Assembly: GCA_023416895.1 (NCBI GenBank)
Contig: JAEZGQ010000067.1
Location: forward strand, 1-21,769
Direction of reading: 5' to 3'
From: Bacillota bacterium
GTDB lineage: Bacteria > Bacillota > Clostridia > Christensenellales > CAG-138
DNA: 21,769 nt
Under the pieces are notes generated by a model that worked only from the letters and a program-made list of their open reading frames with translations, was not told the DNA's origin and searched no databases. A program made the position numbers and the translations under genes. Shown here in pieces: positions 13,745-21,769 of this stretch (position 1 is its first letter; each line of letters opens with the position of its first letter).

Positions 13745-14668
13745 TCAGGTCTTATGCAGCCTAAGCCTGCGTTTGCGCTTCCAATTTTCGCTTTGCACCA
13801 CATATACCATCATCACAACCGTCATCAAATAGGGAGTGATGGCCGTGAGCGTGCTCGGCACGCCGACGGACTGAAGCCGTAACCCGAGCGCGTCCAGAAA
13901 GCCGAACAAAAGCGCCGCGAGGAACACACGGGGCGGGTTTGCCATGCCGAAAATAACGCACGCAAACGCGATAAACCCGCGGTTTGCGCTCATGCCCTCG
14001 GTGAACATGGTCAAATACCCAAGCGAAAGGTGTGCGCCCGCAAAGCCGCACAGCACGCCGCAAATAAGGCTTGCGGCGTATTTCATTTTCTGCGGGCTGA
14101 TGCCCGCGCTTTGAAGCGAAGCGGGGTGCTCACCCGCTGCGCGCATCCAATACCCCCACGGGGTTTTGTAAAGAAACACCCATGTAACGAGCACCAAAAT
14201 CCACGAGATGTACACGAACAGCGTATTGTTGTTGAGAAGCTCGCCCAAAATGGGAATGCCGTCGAGAAACGGCAGGTTTACCGTAGGTATGGGGATGATG
14301 CCGGGGTCTGAGAACGCGCCCTTTACCCCAAAGATGGTGCGAAGAAGAAACACCGTTACGCCGCCCGCAAAAATGTTGAGCGCCACGCCGATGATGAACT
14401 CGTCGCTTTTGAATTTGATGACGAACAGCCCGAAAAGAAGCCCGATGAGGATGCCCGCAAGCACCGCCACGAGCACGCCTATTGCCGCCGAGGTAAAAAA
14501 GTAGCTTGCCGCCACCGCCGCAAACGCACCCACGAGGATCATCCCATCCATGCCTATGTTCATAATGCCCGCGTGCTCGGTGAAAAGGCCGCCGAGCGCC
14601 GCAAGCACGATGGGCGTTGAGGTGCGAAGCGTGTTTTGCAAAAGCGCCACGTTGAAGATTTCGTTCAT
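13745..14668 (-). CDS. nupQ: BmpA-type nucleoside ABC importer permease, NupQ-like
   Basis: This 307-residue permease belongs to the branched-chain/ribose-type family (BPD_transp_2). It starts MNEIFNVALLQNTLRTSTPI. It shows many hydrophobic segments and the family signature LGGLFTEHAGIMNIGMDGMI near the N-terminus, then AGEHPASLQSAGI, which resembles the ATPase-contact loop (EAA-like). The matching Bacillus subtilis system, NupNOPQ, imports guanosine and other nucleosides. The start at 14668 overlaps the nupP stop (ATGA) and has GGGAGGGG upstream; the longer frame to 14707 runs into nupP and is not favoured. It is the last transporter gene of the cluster. Confidence 0.9.
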   Translation of the reverse strand: MNEIFNVALLQNTLRTSTPIVLAALGGLFTEHAGIMNIGMDGMILVGAFAAVAASYFFTSAAIGVLVAVLAGILIGLLFGLFVIKFKSDEFIIGVALNIFAGGVTVFLLRTIFGVKGAFSDPGIIPIPTVNLPFLDGIPILGELLNNNTLFVYISWILVLVTWVFLYKTPWGYWMRAAGEHPASLQSAGISPQKMKYAASLICGVLCGFAGAHLSLGYLTMFTEGMSANRGFIAFACVIFGMANPPRVFLAALLFGFLDALGLRLQSVGVPSTLTAITPYLMTVVMMVYVVQSENWKRKRRLRLHKT

Positions 14669-15747
14669 GCCGCTTTCCCCTCCCGTATCCTTGTTTTTGC
14701 CTCCCACCTTGCGCGCTTTTCGCGGATGGAGGCCGTAATGCCGTTTTCCGCCGCCATAAAGAAAATGATGATGGACTGTATGACGAGAATGAGCTCGCTT
14801 GAAATGCCCAAGTTTAGTTCCATAGCGCTGCCGCCGATTTTGAGCGCGGCGAAAAACACGCTCATCAAAAGAATGCCCACCGGCTCGTAGCGCATAATCA
14901 TGGCGACGAGCATGCCGTCGAAATAAAAATCCCTGGAGATGGATTCCACAAACCTTCCGTGGATGCCATACACCTCAAACATGCCCACCGCACCGCACAT
15001 TGCGCCCGAGGCGACCATGGCAAGGATGGTGATGCGGTCTACCGGCAACCCGGAAAAGAACGCGAACCGCCGGTTTTGGCCGGTAAGTTTCATTTCGTAG
15101 CCGGTAGCGGTACGGCTCATGATGTACCATACCGCAAGCGCGATGCCTGCCGCATAAAAAATGCCCGCCGTAAGGTCGGAAAGCGGAATGAGCTTAAAAA
15201 AGCGAAACGATGCCTCGATGGCAGGCGTACCCGCCACAATGCCCTTTTCGGTGGTCTTTAACGGCCCGTTTGCAAGGTACACGCAAAAGTAAATTGCCAC
15301 CGAGTTGAGCATGACGGTGGTAATGACCTCGTTGACCTTCAGCTTCACCTTCAATAGCGCGGGGATGAGCGCGTAAAGCCCGCCTGCCGCACACGCCACA
15401 AGGAATGCAAGCGGTATGGCGATTGCGGCGTTGAGCCCGCTAAGAAGAACGCCAGCCATGGCCGCAGCCATGCCGCCCAAAAAAAGCTGCCCCTCGCCGC
15501 CTACGTTAAAAATGCCCGCGTGCGCGCCAACCGCCGTGGCAAGCGCGGTAATGGCAAGGGTAACGGTTTTTGCGAGCGTGTTGCCAAACACGCGGGGTGA
15601 GCCGAAGCTGCCGCGCACAAGCTCTGCGTATGCCGCGAGCGGATTGTGCCCCGTGAGCAAAATGATCACCGCGCCCAATGCAAGCGCAGCGAATACGCTT
15701 ATGAATAAGGATACAAGGTACCCCTTGTCAAGCTTTTTGGTCGTCAT
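14665..15747 (-). CDS. nupP: BmpA-type nucleoside ABC importer permease, NupP-like
   Basis: This 360-residue permease pairs with NupQ to form the channel. It has the family signature AVGAHAGIFNVGGEGQLFLG (about 73-92), which parallels the matching segment of NupQ. It also has about eight or nine hydrophobic helices and a YEMKLTGQNRRFAFFSGL segment like the ATPase-contact loop. The C-terminal tail is strongly basic (REKRARWEAKTRIREGK). AAGGGGGG precedes the start. The ATG lies 20 bases inside the end of the ATPase gene, a tight coupling typical of this operon. Confidence 0.92.
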   Translation of the reverse strand: MTTKKLDKGYLVSLFISVFAALALGAVIILLTGHNPLAAYAELVRGSFGSPRVFGNTLAKTVTLAITALATAVGAHAGIFNVGGEGQLFLGGMAAAMAGVLLSGLNAAIAIPLAFLVACAAGGLYALIPALLKVKLKVNEVITTVMLNSVAIYFCVYLANGPLKTTEKGIVAGTPAIEASFRFFKLIPLSDLTAGIFYAAGIALAVWYIMSRTATGYEMKLTGQNRRFAFFSGLPVDRITILAMVASGAMCGAVGMFEVYGIHGRFVESISRDFYFDGMLVAMIMRYEPVGILLMSVFFAALKIGGSAMELNLGISSELILVIQSIIIFFMAAENGITASIREKRARWEAKTRIREGKAA

Positions 15748-17284
15748 GTTCTTCCCCCCTTGCCCCCACCATCATGCGGTAGCCGATTTCCGCCTTGTCA
15801 AACCGCCCTGCCTCAAATGTGCCCGTCACCTTGCCTTCAAACAGCGTTATGATGCGGTCGCTCAGGCGGAACACCTCATCGAGATCGGCGCTTGATAGAA
15901 GGATTGCCGCGCCTTCGTTGCGCTTTTTTACGATGAGGTTGTGGATGAACTCCATCGCGCCGATGTCCACGCCGCGCGTGGGCTGTGAAACGATGAGAAC
16001 CGGCGTTTCAAACGAAAACTCGCGCGCCGCCACAAGTTTTTGAATGTTGCCGCCCGAAAGCGACCCCACCTTGGTGTGAACGTTTGCGGCTCGAATGTCA
16101 AACCGCCCATAAACCTCCGTCGCGTAGCGGAGGATGCTCGCTCGGCGAAAATGCTCGCTGCCCGCAGCAAACTCCTTTTGGCGGTGCTTACCGATAAGAA
16201 GGTTCTCCACAATGTCCGCCTCTTTGGAAACGCCGGTTTTTAGCCTGTCCTCGGGGATGTGGGAAAGCCCCGCGAGCCGAATGTCGCCCGGGGTTCGTCC
16301 CGCAATGGATGCACCGCGCAGCAGCACCTCGCCGCTTTTTGGTTTTCGCAAACCCGTTATGGCTTCAAGAAGCTCACTCTGCCCGTTGCCTTCCACCGCC
16401 GCAATCCCTAGGATTTCACCCGCGCGCAAAGAAAGGCTCACGCCGCGCACCGCGTCGAGCGCGCGGTCGTCCGTTACCCAAAGATCTTTAACTTCAAGCG
16501 CCACATCGCTTGGCTCGCCTGTTTTTAACAGCTCGTCCATCAGCACGTCGCGCCCCACCATGCGTTCGGCGAGGCTGCGCTCGGTGACGCTTTTCGTCTC
16601 CGAAACGCTTACAAGCTTCCCCTGCCGCATCACGCCCACACGGTCGGAAATGGCCATAACCTCGTAAAGCTTATGCGTGATGATGATTACGGTTTTCCCC
16701 TTTTCGCGCACCACACGGCGGATCACCGAAAAAAGCTCTTCGGTTTCCTGCGGGGTCAAAACCGCAGTCGGCTCGTCGAGGATCAAAATATCCGCGCCCC
16801 GATAGAGCGCCTTTAAAATTTCCACGCGCTGTTGCAGCCCCACGCTCAAGTCCGCCACGCGTGCGTCGGGGTCCACCGCAAGCCCGTATTCTTCCACGAG
16901 GGCGCGCGCACGAGAAACCGCCTCGCGCCTGTCAAAAAATATGCCGCTCTTTTTCGGCTCGCGTGAAAGCACGATGTTCTCCGCTACCGTAAACGAAGGC
17001 ACAAGCATAAAGTGCTGGTGCACCATCCCCACGCCGCGGCCAATCGAAGCCTTAGGGGAAAAACGCCTCACCCTCTCGCCCTTGATGAACACCGTTCCGT
17101 CGGTCGGCTCCAAAATACCGTACAGTACGTTCATCAGCGTACTTTTTCCTGCACCGTTTTCCCCAACGAGCGCCAGCACCTCGCCCTGCTTCACGCCTAA
17201 GGTTACATTGTCGTTGGCAAGCACGCCTGGAAACTGCACGGATATGTTTTTTAGTTCCACCGCGTAATCGGATGCGCCATTCAA
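15728..17284 (-). CDS. nupO: BmpA-type nucleoside ABC importer ATPase with two ABC domains, NupO-like
   Basis: This 518-residue ATPase carries two fused nucleotide-binding domains. Domain 1 has Walker A GENGAGKST (41-49), Q-loop HQHFMLVP (about 89-96), signature LSVGLQQR (146-153), Walker B ILILDEP (Glu171) and the switch histidine in IITHKL. Domain 2 is degenerate, as usual for sugar/nucleoside importers: the Walker A position reads EGNGQSE without Lys-Ser/Thr, and Walker B ends in SQPTRGVD, with Gln for the catalytic Glu. Its signature LSGGN (409-413) is intact, so one active hydrolysis site is expected. The start codon is TTG, seven bases after AGGGGGG; no in-frame ATG fits. An out-of-frame ATG lies directly after the Shine-Dalgarno. 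Confidence 0.93.
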   Translation of the reverse strand: MNGASDYAVELKNISVQFPGVLANDNVTLGVKQGEVLALVGENGAGKSTLMNVLYGILEPTDGTVFIKGERVRRFSPKASIGRGVGMVHQHFMLVPSFTVAENIVLSREPKKSGIFFDRREAVSRARALVEEYGLAVDPDARVADLSVGLQQRVEILKALYRGADILILDEPTAVLTPQETEELFSVIRRVVREKGKTVIIITHKLYEVMAISDRVGVMRQGKLVSVSETKSVTERSLAERMVGRDVLMDELLKTGEPSDVALEVKDLWVTDDRALDAVRGVSLSLRAGEILGIAAVEGNGQSELLEAITGLRKPKSGEVLLRGASIAGRTPGDIRLAGLSHIPEDRLKTGVSKEADIVENLLIGKHRQKEFAAGSEHFRRASILRYATEVYGRFDIRAANVHTKVGSLSGGNIQKLVAAREFSFETPVLIVSQPTRGVDIGAMEFIHNLIVKKRNEGAAILLSSADLDEVFRLSDRIITLFEGKVTGTFEAGRFDKAEIGYRMMVGARGEEHDDQKA

Positions 17285-17445
17285 AATACATCCCCCCTGA
17301 ACTCATGTGGTAAGATTAGGAATAATTACTGAGTATATAATATAGGAAATAATATATAAAGGAAGTTTTGGTATTTTTTGGATGCGTCGCAGCGCACAAG
17401 GAAAATATATTTTTCGATTCGGTCATCTTTTGATGGATTCTCCTT
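17285..17445. other. AT-rich spacer between the bmpA terminator and nupO
   Basis: About 160 bases, much richer in A and T than the surrounding genes, with runs such as GAGTATATAATATAGG. It holds a small AT hairpin at 17401-17415 (GAAAA/TTTTC). I see no gene and no convincing -35/-10 pair for nupO, so nupO is probably reached by readthrough or by a promoter I cannot identify. Confidence 0.5.
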
Positions 17446-17481
17446 AAAAAAACGCGCGCAAGCGGCTTGGCCGCTTGCGCG
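17446..17481 (-). terminator. Intrinsic terminator between bmpA and nupO
   Basis: A perfect 12-bp GC-rich stem (17455-17466 with 17470-17481) has a 3-base loop. On the minus strand it is followed by CG and then seven T residues (17452-17446). It begins 15 bases after the bmpA stop and would make bmpA mRNA more abundant than nupOPQ. Confidence 0.9.
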
Positions 17482-17496
17482 AAATCGTTTCGTCCG

Positions 17497-18498
17497 TTAG
17501 GAGCGCGTCGTCTGTACGACGATCTCGCCGCTGATGATCTTTTGCTTGAGCGCCTCGACCTCGGCCTTGAGTTCATCGGATACCTGCTGCGTTACGCCCG
17601 CTTCGCCATAACCCACATCCACATAACCGGAGGCCATATCGGCAACCCATGTGGTGCCGCCCTTCCATGTGTCGTCGTTGATGAACGCGGCGATCGTGTC
17701 ATAAACGGAATCGCCTACCTTTTTAATCATGGAGCAAACGATCGCGTCGGGGTTGATGTACTTCTGGTCGGAGTCTACGCCGATGGCGTATTTGCCCTGC
17801 TCGGCAGCGGCTTCAAATACACCCTCTCCAGTTTTACCCGCAACCTGGAACACCACGTCGCAGCCCTTGCCGTAAAGGGTGAGCGCACACTCTTTGCCCT
17901 TTGCGGGGTCTTCATAATCCCCGGCGTAGTTCACTTCCACGCCGCAGGCGGGGTTTGCGTACTGTGCGCCCTGCGTATAGCCCACCATGAAGTCGTTTAT
18001 GGTATCGCCGTCCATGCCGCCAACCGCGCCGACTTTGCCGGTCTGGCTGAGCTTGCCCGCGATGTAGCCCACGAGGAAGGAGCCTTCGTTTTGTGCGTAC
18101 TTGATGTTGTAAATGTTGGACACGCCCTCCACGGCTTCATCCACATAGATGAACTTGGTATCGGGCAGTTCAGGGGCAACTGCCCTGAGACCATCGGCAA
18201 ACTGCCATCCCACAGCCACCACGAAATCGCAGGTTTCTGCGGCGTTTACAAGCTGCTGCTGGAACATCGATGCATCCTCTTTGCACTCGATGACCTTGCC
18301 CTGTACACCAAAATCGGTTACAAGCCTGTCCAAGCCCGCCTTAGCGGAATCGTAAAACGAACGGTCGCCAAGGCCGCCCGCCACCACGACAGCAACGCTG
18401 ATGATGCCGTCGTCCTTCGGTCCGGGATTGCCTGCACAGCCCGCAAAAATGGCCGCAGACATCAAAATGACCAGAGCCAGGGAAAGAAGCTTTTTCAT
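17497..18498 (-). CDS. bmpA: BMP-family nucleoside-binding lipoprotein, BmpA/PnrA/NupN type
   Basis: This 333-residue lipoprotein captures nucleosides for the NupOPQ importer. A clear signal ends at AAIFAGC (lipid-anchored Cys21). The mature part has the BMP family hallmarks: VVAGGLGDRSFYDSAKAGL near the N-terminus, AVGWQFADGL, KVGAVGGMDGDTINDF and AIGVDSDQ. Family members such as Treponema PnrA and B. subtilis NupN bind purine or pyrimidine nucleosides; which one here is not decided. I chose MKKLLS at 18498, with GGAGG six bases upstream, over a frame starting at 18555 inside the leader. It is the first gene of the cluster, driven by the promoter at 18579-18607 and followed by a terminator. 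Confidence 0.93.
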   Translation of the reverse strand: MKKLLSLALVILMSAAIFAGCAGNPGPKDDGIISVAVVVAGGLGDRSFYDSAKAGLDRLVTDFGVQGKVIECKEDASMFQQQLVNAAETCDFVVAVGWQFADGLRAVAPELPDTKFIYVDEAVEGVSNIYNIKYAQNEGSFLVGYIAGKLSQTGKVGAVGGMDGDTINDFMVGYTQGAQYANPACGVEVNYAGDYEDPAKGKECALTLYGKGCDVVFQVAGKTGEGVFEAAAEQGKYAIGVDSDQKYINPDAIVCSMIKKVGDSVYDTIAAFINDDTWKGGTTWVADMASGYVDVGYGEAGVTQQVSDELKAEVEALKQKIISGEIVVQTTRS

Positions 18499-18554
18499 GT
18501 TTTCCTCCAAAAACTTTGAGATAAACTTTTGTTGCAAAACCTGTGTTTTCCGCA

Positions 18555-18570
18555 TGCCGCCTACGCGGCA
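18555..18570 (-). promoter_or_regulatory. Small hairpin at the 5' end of the bmpA leader
   Basis: TGCCGC and GCGGCA form a perfect 6-bp stem with a 4-base loop, only a few bases after the predicted bmpA transcription start. It may protect the 5' end. The leader, about 75 bases, is short for a purine riboswitch, and I see no such fold. Confidence 0.4.
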
Positions 18571-18578
18571 ACGGAACT

Positions 18579-18607
18579 ATTATACCCACAAAACCCCATT
18601 TATTCAA
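18579..18607 (-). promoter_or_regulatory. Sigma-A promoter of the bmpA-nup cluster
   Basis: On the minus strand, TTGAAT (18607-18602), a 17-base spacer, and a perfect TATAAT (18584-18579). Transcription would begin near 18572. The -35 hexamer is the same as that of the oppA promoter. Confidence 0.85.
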
Positions 18608-18653
18608 TTCCCGCGTTGTATAATGTTACCTTCGGCTTCCTAAACATCTCCGA

Positions 18654-18682
18654 TTGACAGATGCGGCATAAGGCTGTAATAT
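18654..18682 (+). promoter_or_regulatory. Probable sigma-A promoter of the second opp operon
   Basis: A perfect TTGACA (18654-18659) and, 17 bases on, TAATAT (18677-18682; 4 of 6 matches). The leader would be about 90 bases. Another plus-strand TATAAT at 18619-18624 lacks a -35 partner. The promoter is back-to-back with that of bmpA. Confidence 0.55.
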
Positions 18683-18779
18683 ACAGTTACTCCGAACACA
18701 ACAATGAAATTTGTACAAAAACTCTTGGCGTCCAGCTAGGGCACGGTGATACCGGCCCGCAGGAAGGAGAACAGGCTTC

Positions 18780-19691
18780 ATGTGGAAGTACATTCTTAAA
18801 AGGATCGGACTTGCCATCGTGACGGTGCTTATCATTATAACGATAACATTCTTCGCGATGAATGCGATCCCGGGTGGCCCTTTTGAAAAGGAAAAAGCGC
18901 CCGACCCCGCCGTTCGTGCCGTACTCGAGGCGCGTTATCACCTCGATAAACCCGTGGGTGAACAATTTATATACTACATTGAGGATATGCTGAAGGGCGA
19001 TTTCGGTATTTCGCTCAAAACCGGCCGCGACATTGCGCAGACGATTGGCGAGACTTTTGCGATCTCTGCCAAACTCGGTGGCATGGCTGCAGCAGTGGCA
19101 CTCGTTTTCGGCCTGATCTTCGGCGCCATTGCAGCGCTTACGCGTAACGGCCTCTTTGACAGGATCATCATTTTCTTCACAACGCTGTTCGTTTCCGTGC
19201 CAAGCTTCGTGCTTGCAACGCTGCTGCTTCTCGTTTTCTGCCTGAAGCTCAGCTGGTTCCCCGTGTGGAGCCCGGATAACCAAAGTTACGTTTTGCCAAT
19301 TATTGCGCTCGCGCTCTACCCCATGAGCTACATTATAAGGCTGACAAAGTCCAGCATGCTTGACGTACTTGGGCAGGACTATATTCGTACCGCGCGCTCC
19401 AAGGGCGTTGCCGAGACCAAGGTTATTTTCAAGCACGCGCTCAAAAACGCGATGATCCCGGTTATCACCTACATGGGGCCGATGGTTGCTTACATCCTCA
19501 CCGGCAGCCTCGTAGTGGAAACGGTGTTCACCATCGGCGGTCTTGGTTCAAAGTTCGTGTCCAGCATCACCAACCGCGATTATCCGATGATCATGGGCAC
19601 CACGATCTTTCTCGCGGTGTTGATGGTTATCGCCACACTGATCAGCGATCTTATTTATAAGGTTGTTGATCCCAGGATAAGTTTTGAGTAA
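18780..19691 (+). CDS. oppB: Peptide ABC importer permease, OppB/DppB type (second system)
   Basis: This 303-residue permease opens a second peptide-import operon. It starts MWKYILKRIGLAIVTVLIII, the typical first helix. It then has the extracytoplasmic signature RYHLDKPVGEQFIYYIEDML followed by KGDFGISLK, the EAA loop DYIRTARSKGVAETKVIFKH, and the C-terminal ETVFTIGGLGSKFV and VVDPRISFE. It is clearly distinct from the oppB at 7222-8163 and not a recent duplicate. GGAAGGAG lies 10 bases upstream of the ATG. Unlike the first system, no binding-protein gene precedes it; one may lie downstream of the window. Confidence 0.93.
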   Translation: MWKYILKRIGLAIVTVLIIITITFFAMNAIPGGPFEKEKAPDPAVRAVLEARYHLDKPVGEQFIYYIEDMLKGDFGISLKTGRDIAQTIGETFAISAKLGGMAAAVALVFGLIFGAIAALTRNGLFDRIIIFFTTLFVSVPSFVLATLLLLVFCLKLSWFPVWSPDNQSYVLPIIALALYPMSYIIRLTKSSMLDVLGQDYIRTARSKGVAETKVIFKHALKNAMIPVITYMGPMVAYILTGSLVVETVFTIGGLGSKFVSSITNRDYPMIMGTTIFLAVLMVIATLISDLIYKVVDPRISFE

Positions 19692-19705
19692 GGAGGCACA
19701 AGAGA

Positions 19706-20779
19706 ATGAGTGAACCGGGCCAGATCCCCAAGAAACATCTGTTGAGCCTTCAGCTCGACCCTGCTATTTTTACCCCTGCGGATGCGTCCGAAAAGGAAAC
19801 GCATGCGCAGATGCGCGAATCCACCACCTTCTTTAAGGATGGCATGCGCAAGCTTTTCAAAAATCCGCTTGCGGTGGGCAGCATCATCGTACTATTCCTG
19901 TTGATCGTCGTGATCGTTTTCGCGCCGATGGTCGTTCCCTATGGCTACGACGAAATGATTACCGTCAACGGCATTCGCGACAAGAGTGCAAAGAACCTTG
20001 GGCCTATGGAATATTCCAAGCTCGAGCAGCAGGCCATTGCGGAGGGTCAGGAACTTTTTCCGCATATTTTCGGCACCGACTCTTTGAGCCGCGACTACTT
20101 CATTCGCGTTGTTTACGGCGCGAGGGTATCGTTGGCTGTGGGCTTTTTTGCGAGCCTCATCGTGCTTGTGATCGGCCTGGTTTACGGCTCGATTTCCGGC
20201 TATGTGGGCGGCAAGGTAGACCTTATTATGATGCGCATCGTAGACATCATCTACTCGCTGCCTGATATGCTCATGATCATCCTTCTTTCCGTGGTGTTTG
20301 ACGCGGTTTTGAAGGAAGCGCTCGTGGGCACGGTGCTTGAAAAGCTAGGCACCAACATGATAAGCCTGTTCGTGGTGTTCGGCCTTCTTTACTGGGTGGG
20401 TATGGCGCGCCTTGTGCGCGGCCAGATCCTCTCCATCAAAAAGAACGAATACGTGATTGCCGCACGCGCCCTTGGCGCAAAGGGCGGCAGGATTGTGAGA
20501 AAGCACATCCTGCCCAACTGCATGGGCGTTATCATCATCTCGACTGCGCTTCAGGTGCCTTCGGCCATCTTTACCGAAAGCTTTTTGAGCTTCGTGGGCC
20601 TTGGTGTACAGGCGCCCATGCCCAGCCTCGGTTCGCTTGCAAACGCTGCGCGTCAGGGCTTGCAGAGCTACCCCTCCAAACTCGTGTTCCCTGCAGCCTT
20701 CATTTGCCTGATCGTACTTGCCTTCAACCTTTTGGGCGACGGGCTGCGCGACGCGTTCGACCCCAAATTAAGGAAGTGA
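19706..20779 (+). CDS. oppC: Peptide ABC importer permease, OppC/DppC type (second system)
   Basis: This 357-residue permease is the partner of the preceding OppB. A cytoplasmic N-terminus of about 50 residues leads to the first helix (VGSIIVLFLLIVVIVFAPM). The conserved FGTDSLSRDYFIRVVYGARV follows, which is the OppC hallmark. The EAA loop reads YVIAARALGAKGGRIVRKH, then ESFLSFVGLGVQAPMPSLG and LLGDGLRDAFDPKLRK. The loop before FGTD is longer than average (about 80-120). AGGAGG lies nine bases upstream of the ATG, and the gap from oppB is 14 bases. Confidence 0.94.
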   Translation: MSEPGQIPKKHLLSLQLDPAIFTPADASEKETHAQMRESTTFFKDGMRKLFKNPLAVGSIIVLFLLIVVIVFAPMVVPYGYDEMITVNGIRDKSAKNLGPMEYSKLEQQAIAEGQELFPHIFGTDSLSRDYFIRVVYGARVSLAVGFFASLIVLVIGLVYGSISGYVGGKVDLIMMRIVDIIYSLPDMLMIILLSVVFDAVLKEALVGTVLEKLGTNMISLFVVFGLLYWVGMARLVRGQILSIKKNEYVIAARALGAKGGRIVRKHILPNCMGVIIISTALQVPSAIFTESFLSFVGLGVQAPMPSLGSLANAARQGLQSYPSKLVFPAAFICLIVLAFNLLGDGLRDAFDPKLRK

Positions 20780-20783
20780 TCGT

Positions 20784-21769
20784 ATGAGCGAGAAAACATT
20801 GTTGCAGGTCAAAAACCTTCAGACCCAGTTCGACACCGATTCCGGCTGTGTCAAGGCTGTCAACGGTATTTCTTTCAACCTGGAAAAGGGCAAGGTGCTG
20901 GGCATCGTAGGCGAGTCGGGCTCAGGCAAGAGCGTTACCGCCTACTCAATCCTTCGCATCCTTGTGGATCCGGGCAAGGTCGCGGGCGGCGAAGTGTTGT
21001 TTGATGGCGAAGATGTTCTTAAATTCAACAGGCGCCGGATGCGAAGCTTCCGCGGCGAAAAAATAAGCATCATCTTCCAGGATCCCATGACGAGCCTTAA
21101 CCCGGTTTACACCATCGGCAACCAGCTGATGGAAACCATTTTGCTGCACACCGACCGCAACCATGAGCAGGCGAAGGCACGCGCGGTTGAAATGCTCACC
21201 CTCGTAGGCGTAAACGATCCTCAAAAGCGCATCAATCAGTACCCGCACGAGCTTTCGGGCGGCATGCGCCAGCGCGTCATGATCGCCATGGCGCTCGCGT
21301 GTGAACCGGATATTTTGATTGCCGACGAGCCGACCACCGCGCTCGATGTGACCATTCAAGCGCAGATCCTCGAACTGATGCAGGATTTGCAAAAGAAAAT
21401 GGGCATGGCGATCATCATGATTACGCATGACCTCGGCGTAATCGCCGATATGTGCGACGAGATCATCGTCATGTACGCCGGTCGCGTTTGCGAACGCGGT
21501 ACCGCCGATGAAATTTTCTACAACCCCAAACATGAATACACCAAGGGGCTCATGCGCTCCATCCCCAAGCTTGGTATGGGACATGTTCGCCTGCAGCCAA
21601 TCGGCGGTTCGCCCGTCGACCTTTTGAACCTGCCCAAGGGCTGCGCCTTCGCCTCGCGCTGCGACTGCGCCATGAAGGTATGCCTCAAAGAGCAGCCGGA
21701 GGAAATTTTTGTTGCCAAGGATCACCTCGCGGCCTGCTGGATGAACGTCAAGGCCGTTTACGACGAAGC
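20784..21769 (+). CDS. oppD: Peptide ABC importer ATPase, OppD/DppD type (second system, partial at window end)
   Basis: 328 residues are visible and the stop lies beyond the window, but almost the whole protein is present. Motifs: Walker A GESGSGKSV (43-51), Q-loop FQDPMTSLNPV (Gln99), signature LSGGMRQR (157-164), Walker B ILIADEPTTALD (Glu182) and the switch histidine in MITHDL (His215). The C-terminal part has the cysteine cluster GCAFASRCDCAMKVC plus a later Cys in LAACW (Cys287, 293, 300 and 318). In Opp/Dpp ATPases this cluster can hold an iron-sulphur centre; the first system's OppD has lost it. It starts four bases after the oppC stop, with AAGGAAG inside the end of oppC. An oppF-like partner probably follows outside the window. 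Confidence 0.93.
   Translation, partial: MSEKTLLQVKNLQTQFDTDSGCVKAVNGISFNLEKGKVLGIVGESGSGKSVTAYSILRILVDPGKVAGGEVLFDGEDVLKFNRRRMRSFRGEKISIIFQDPMTSLNPVYTIGNQLMETILLHTDRNHEQAKARAVEMLTLVGVNDPQKRINQYPHELSGGMRQRVMIAMALACEPDILIADEPTTALDVTIQAQILELMQDLQKKMGMAIIMITHDLGVIADMCDEIIVMYAGRVCERGTADEIFYNPKHEYTKGLMRSIPKLGMGHVRLQPIGGSPVDLLNLPKGCAFASRCDCAMKVCLKEQPEEIFVAKDHLAACWMNVKAVYDE

Noticed and set aside
12557..13882. 441-codon open frame on the plus strand
   Set aside because: It crosses three minus-strand genes and two intergenic gaps, is very rich in Arg, Ser and His, and has no motif; it is a shadow frame.
17467..18519. 350-codon open frame on the plus strand opposite bmpA
   Set aside because: It covers bmpA in antisense and runs through its terminator; no start signal and no motif.
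18619..18624. Perfect plus-strand TATAAT as the second opp promoter
   Set aside because: No acceptable -35 hexamer at 16-18 bases; the TTGACA/TAATAT pair at 18654-18682 fits better.

Overview
The window looks like chromosomal DNA from an anaerobic Bacillota, most likely an uncultured gut-type member of the Clostridia. This rests on the strong AGGAGG-type ribosome binding sites, consensus sigma-A promoters, T-tailed hairpin terminators, a moderately high GC content with AT-rich intergenic DNA, and the gene families present. Taxonomy is inference. All the main genes appear intact. I see no rRNA, tRNA, CRISPR array, prophage or transposase gene.

Layout: (A) 1-10269, minus strand. A complete AmiACDEF/Opp-type oligopeptide importer (oppA-oppB-oppC-oppD-oppF) runs by short gaps and overlaps into an NlpC/P60 peptidase resembling YkfC, and ends in a perfect hairpin terminator. 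After a block of stacked palindromes comes a second unit: a transglutaminase-fold protein overlapping a diaminopimelate decarboxylase (lysA). Beyond a MITE-like palindromic element is the start of a D-cysteine desulfhydrase/ACC-deaminase-type enzyme, cut by the window edge. Read together, A suggests uptake of peptides, plausibly murein peptides, their cleavage, and use of the released diaminopimelate for lysine. (B) 10270-12061. A divergent control region serves oppA (minus) and a 58-residue protein (plus), followed by carbamate kinase behind a perfect consensus promoter. (C) 12062-18498, minus strand. A BmpA/NupNOPQ-type nucleoside importer (lipoprotein, double ATPase, two permeases) is followed by a Nudix hydrolase and an unrecognised lipoprotein. 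An internal terminator separates bmpA from the rest of the transporter. (D) 18499-21769. A divergent promoter region leads to a second oligopeptide/dipeptide importer (oppB-oppC-oppD, the last cut by the window end) on the plus strand.

The window is thus mainly a nutrient-import locus: two different peptide importers, one nucleoside importer, and enzymes that could process what they bring in. Most of it is recognisable. The features least explained by known families are the 194-467 inverted-repeat element, whose end sequence supplies the stop codon of lysA and recurs at the stop codon of the 12281-13180 lipoprotein; the palindrome cluster at 3217-3380; and the changed substrate-recognition positions of the NlpC/P60 peptidase.
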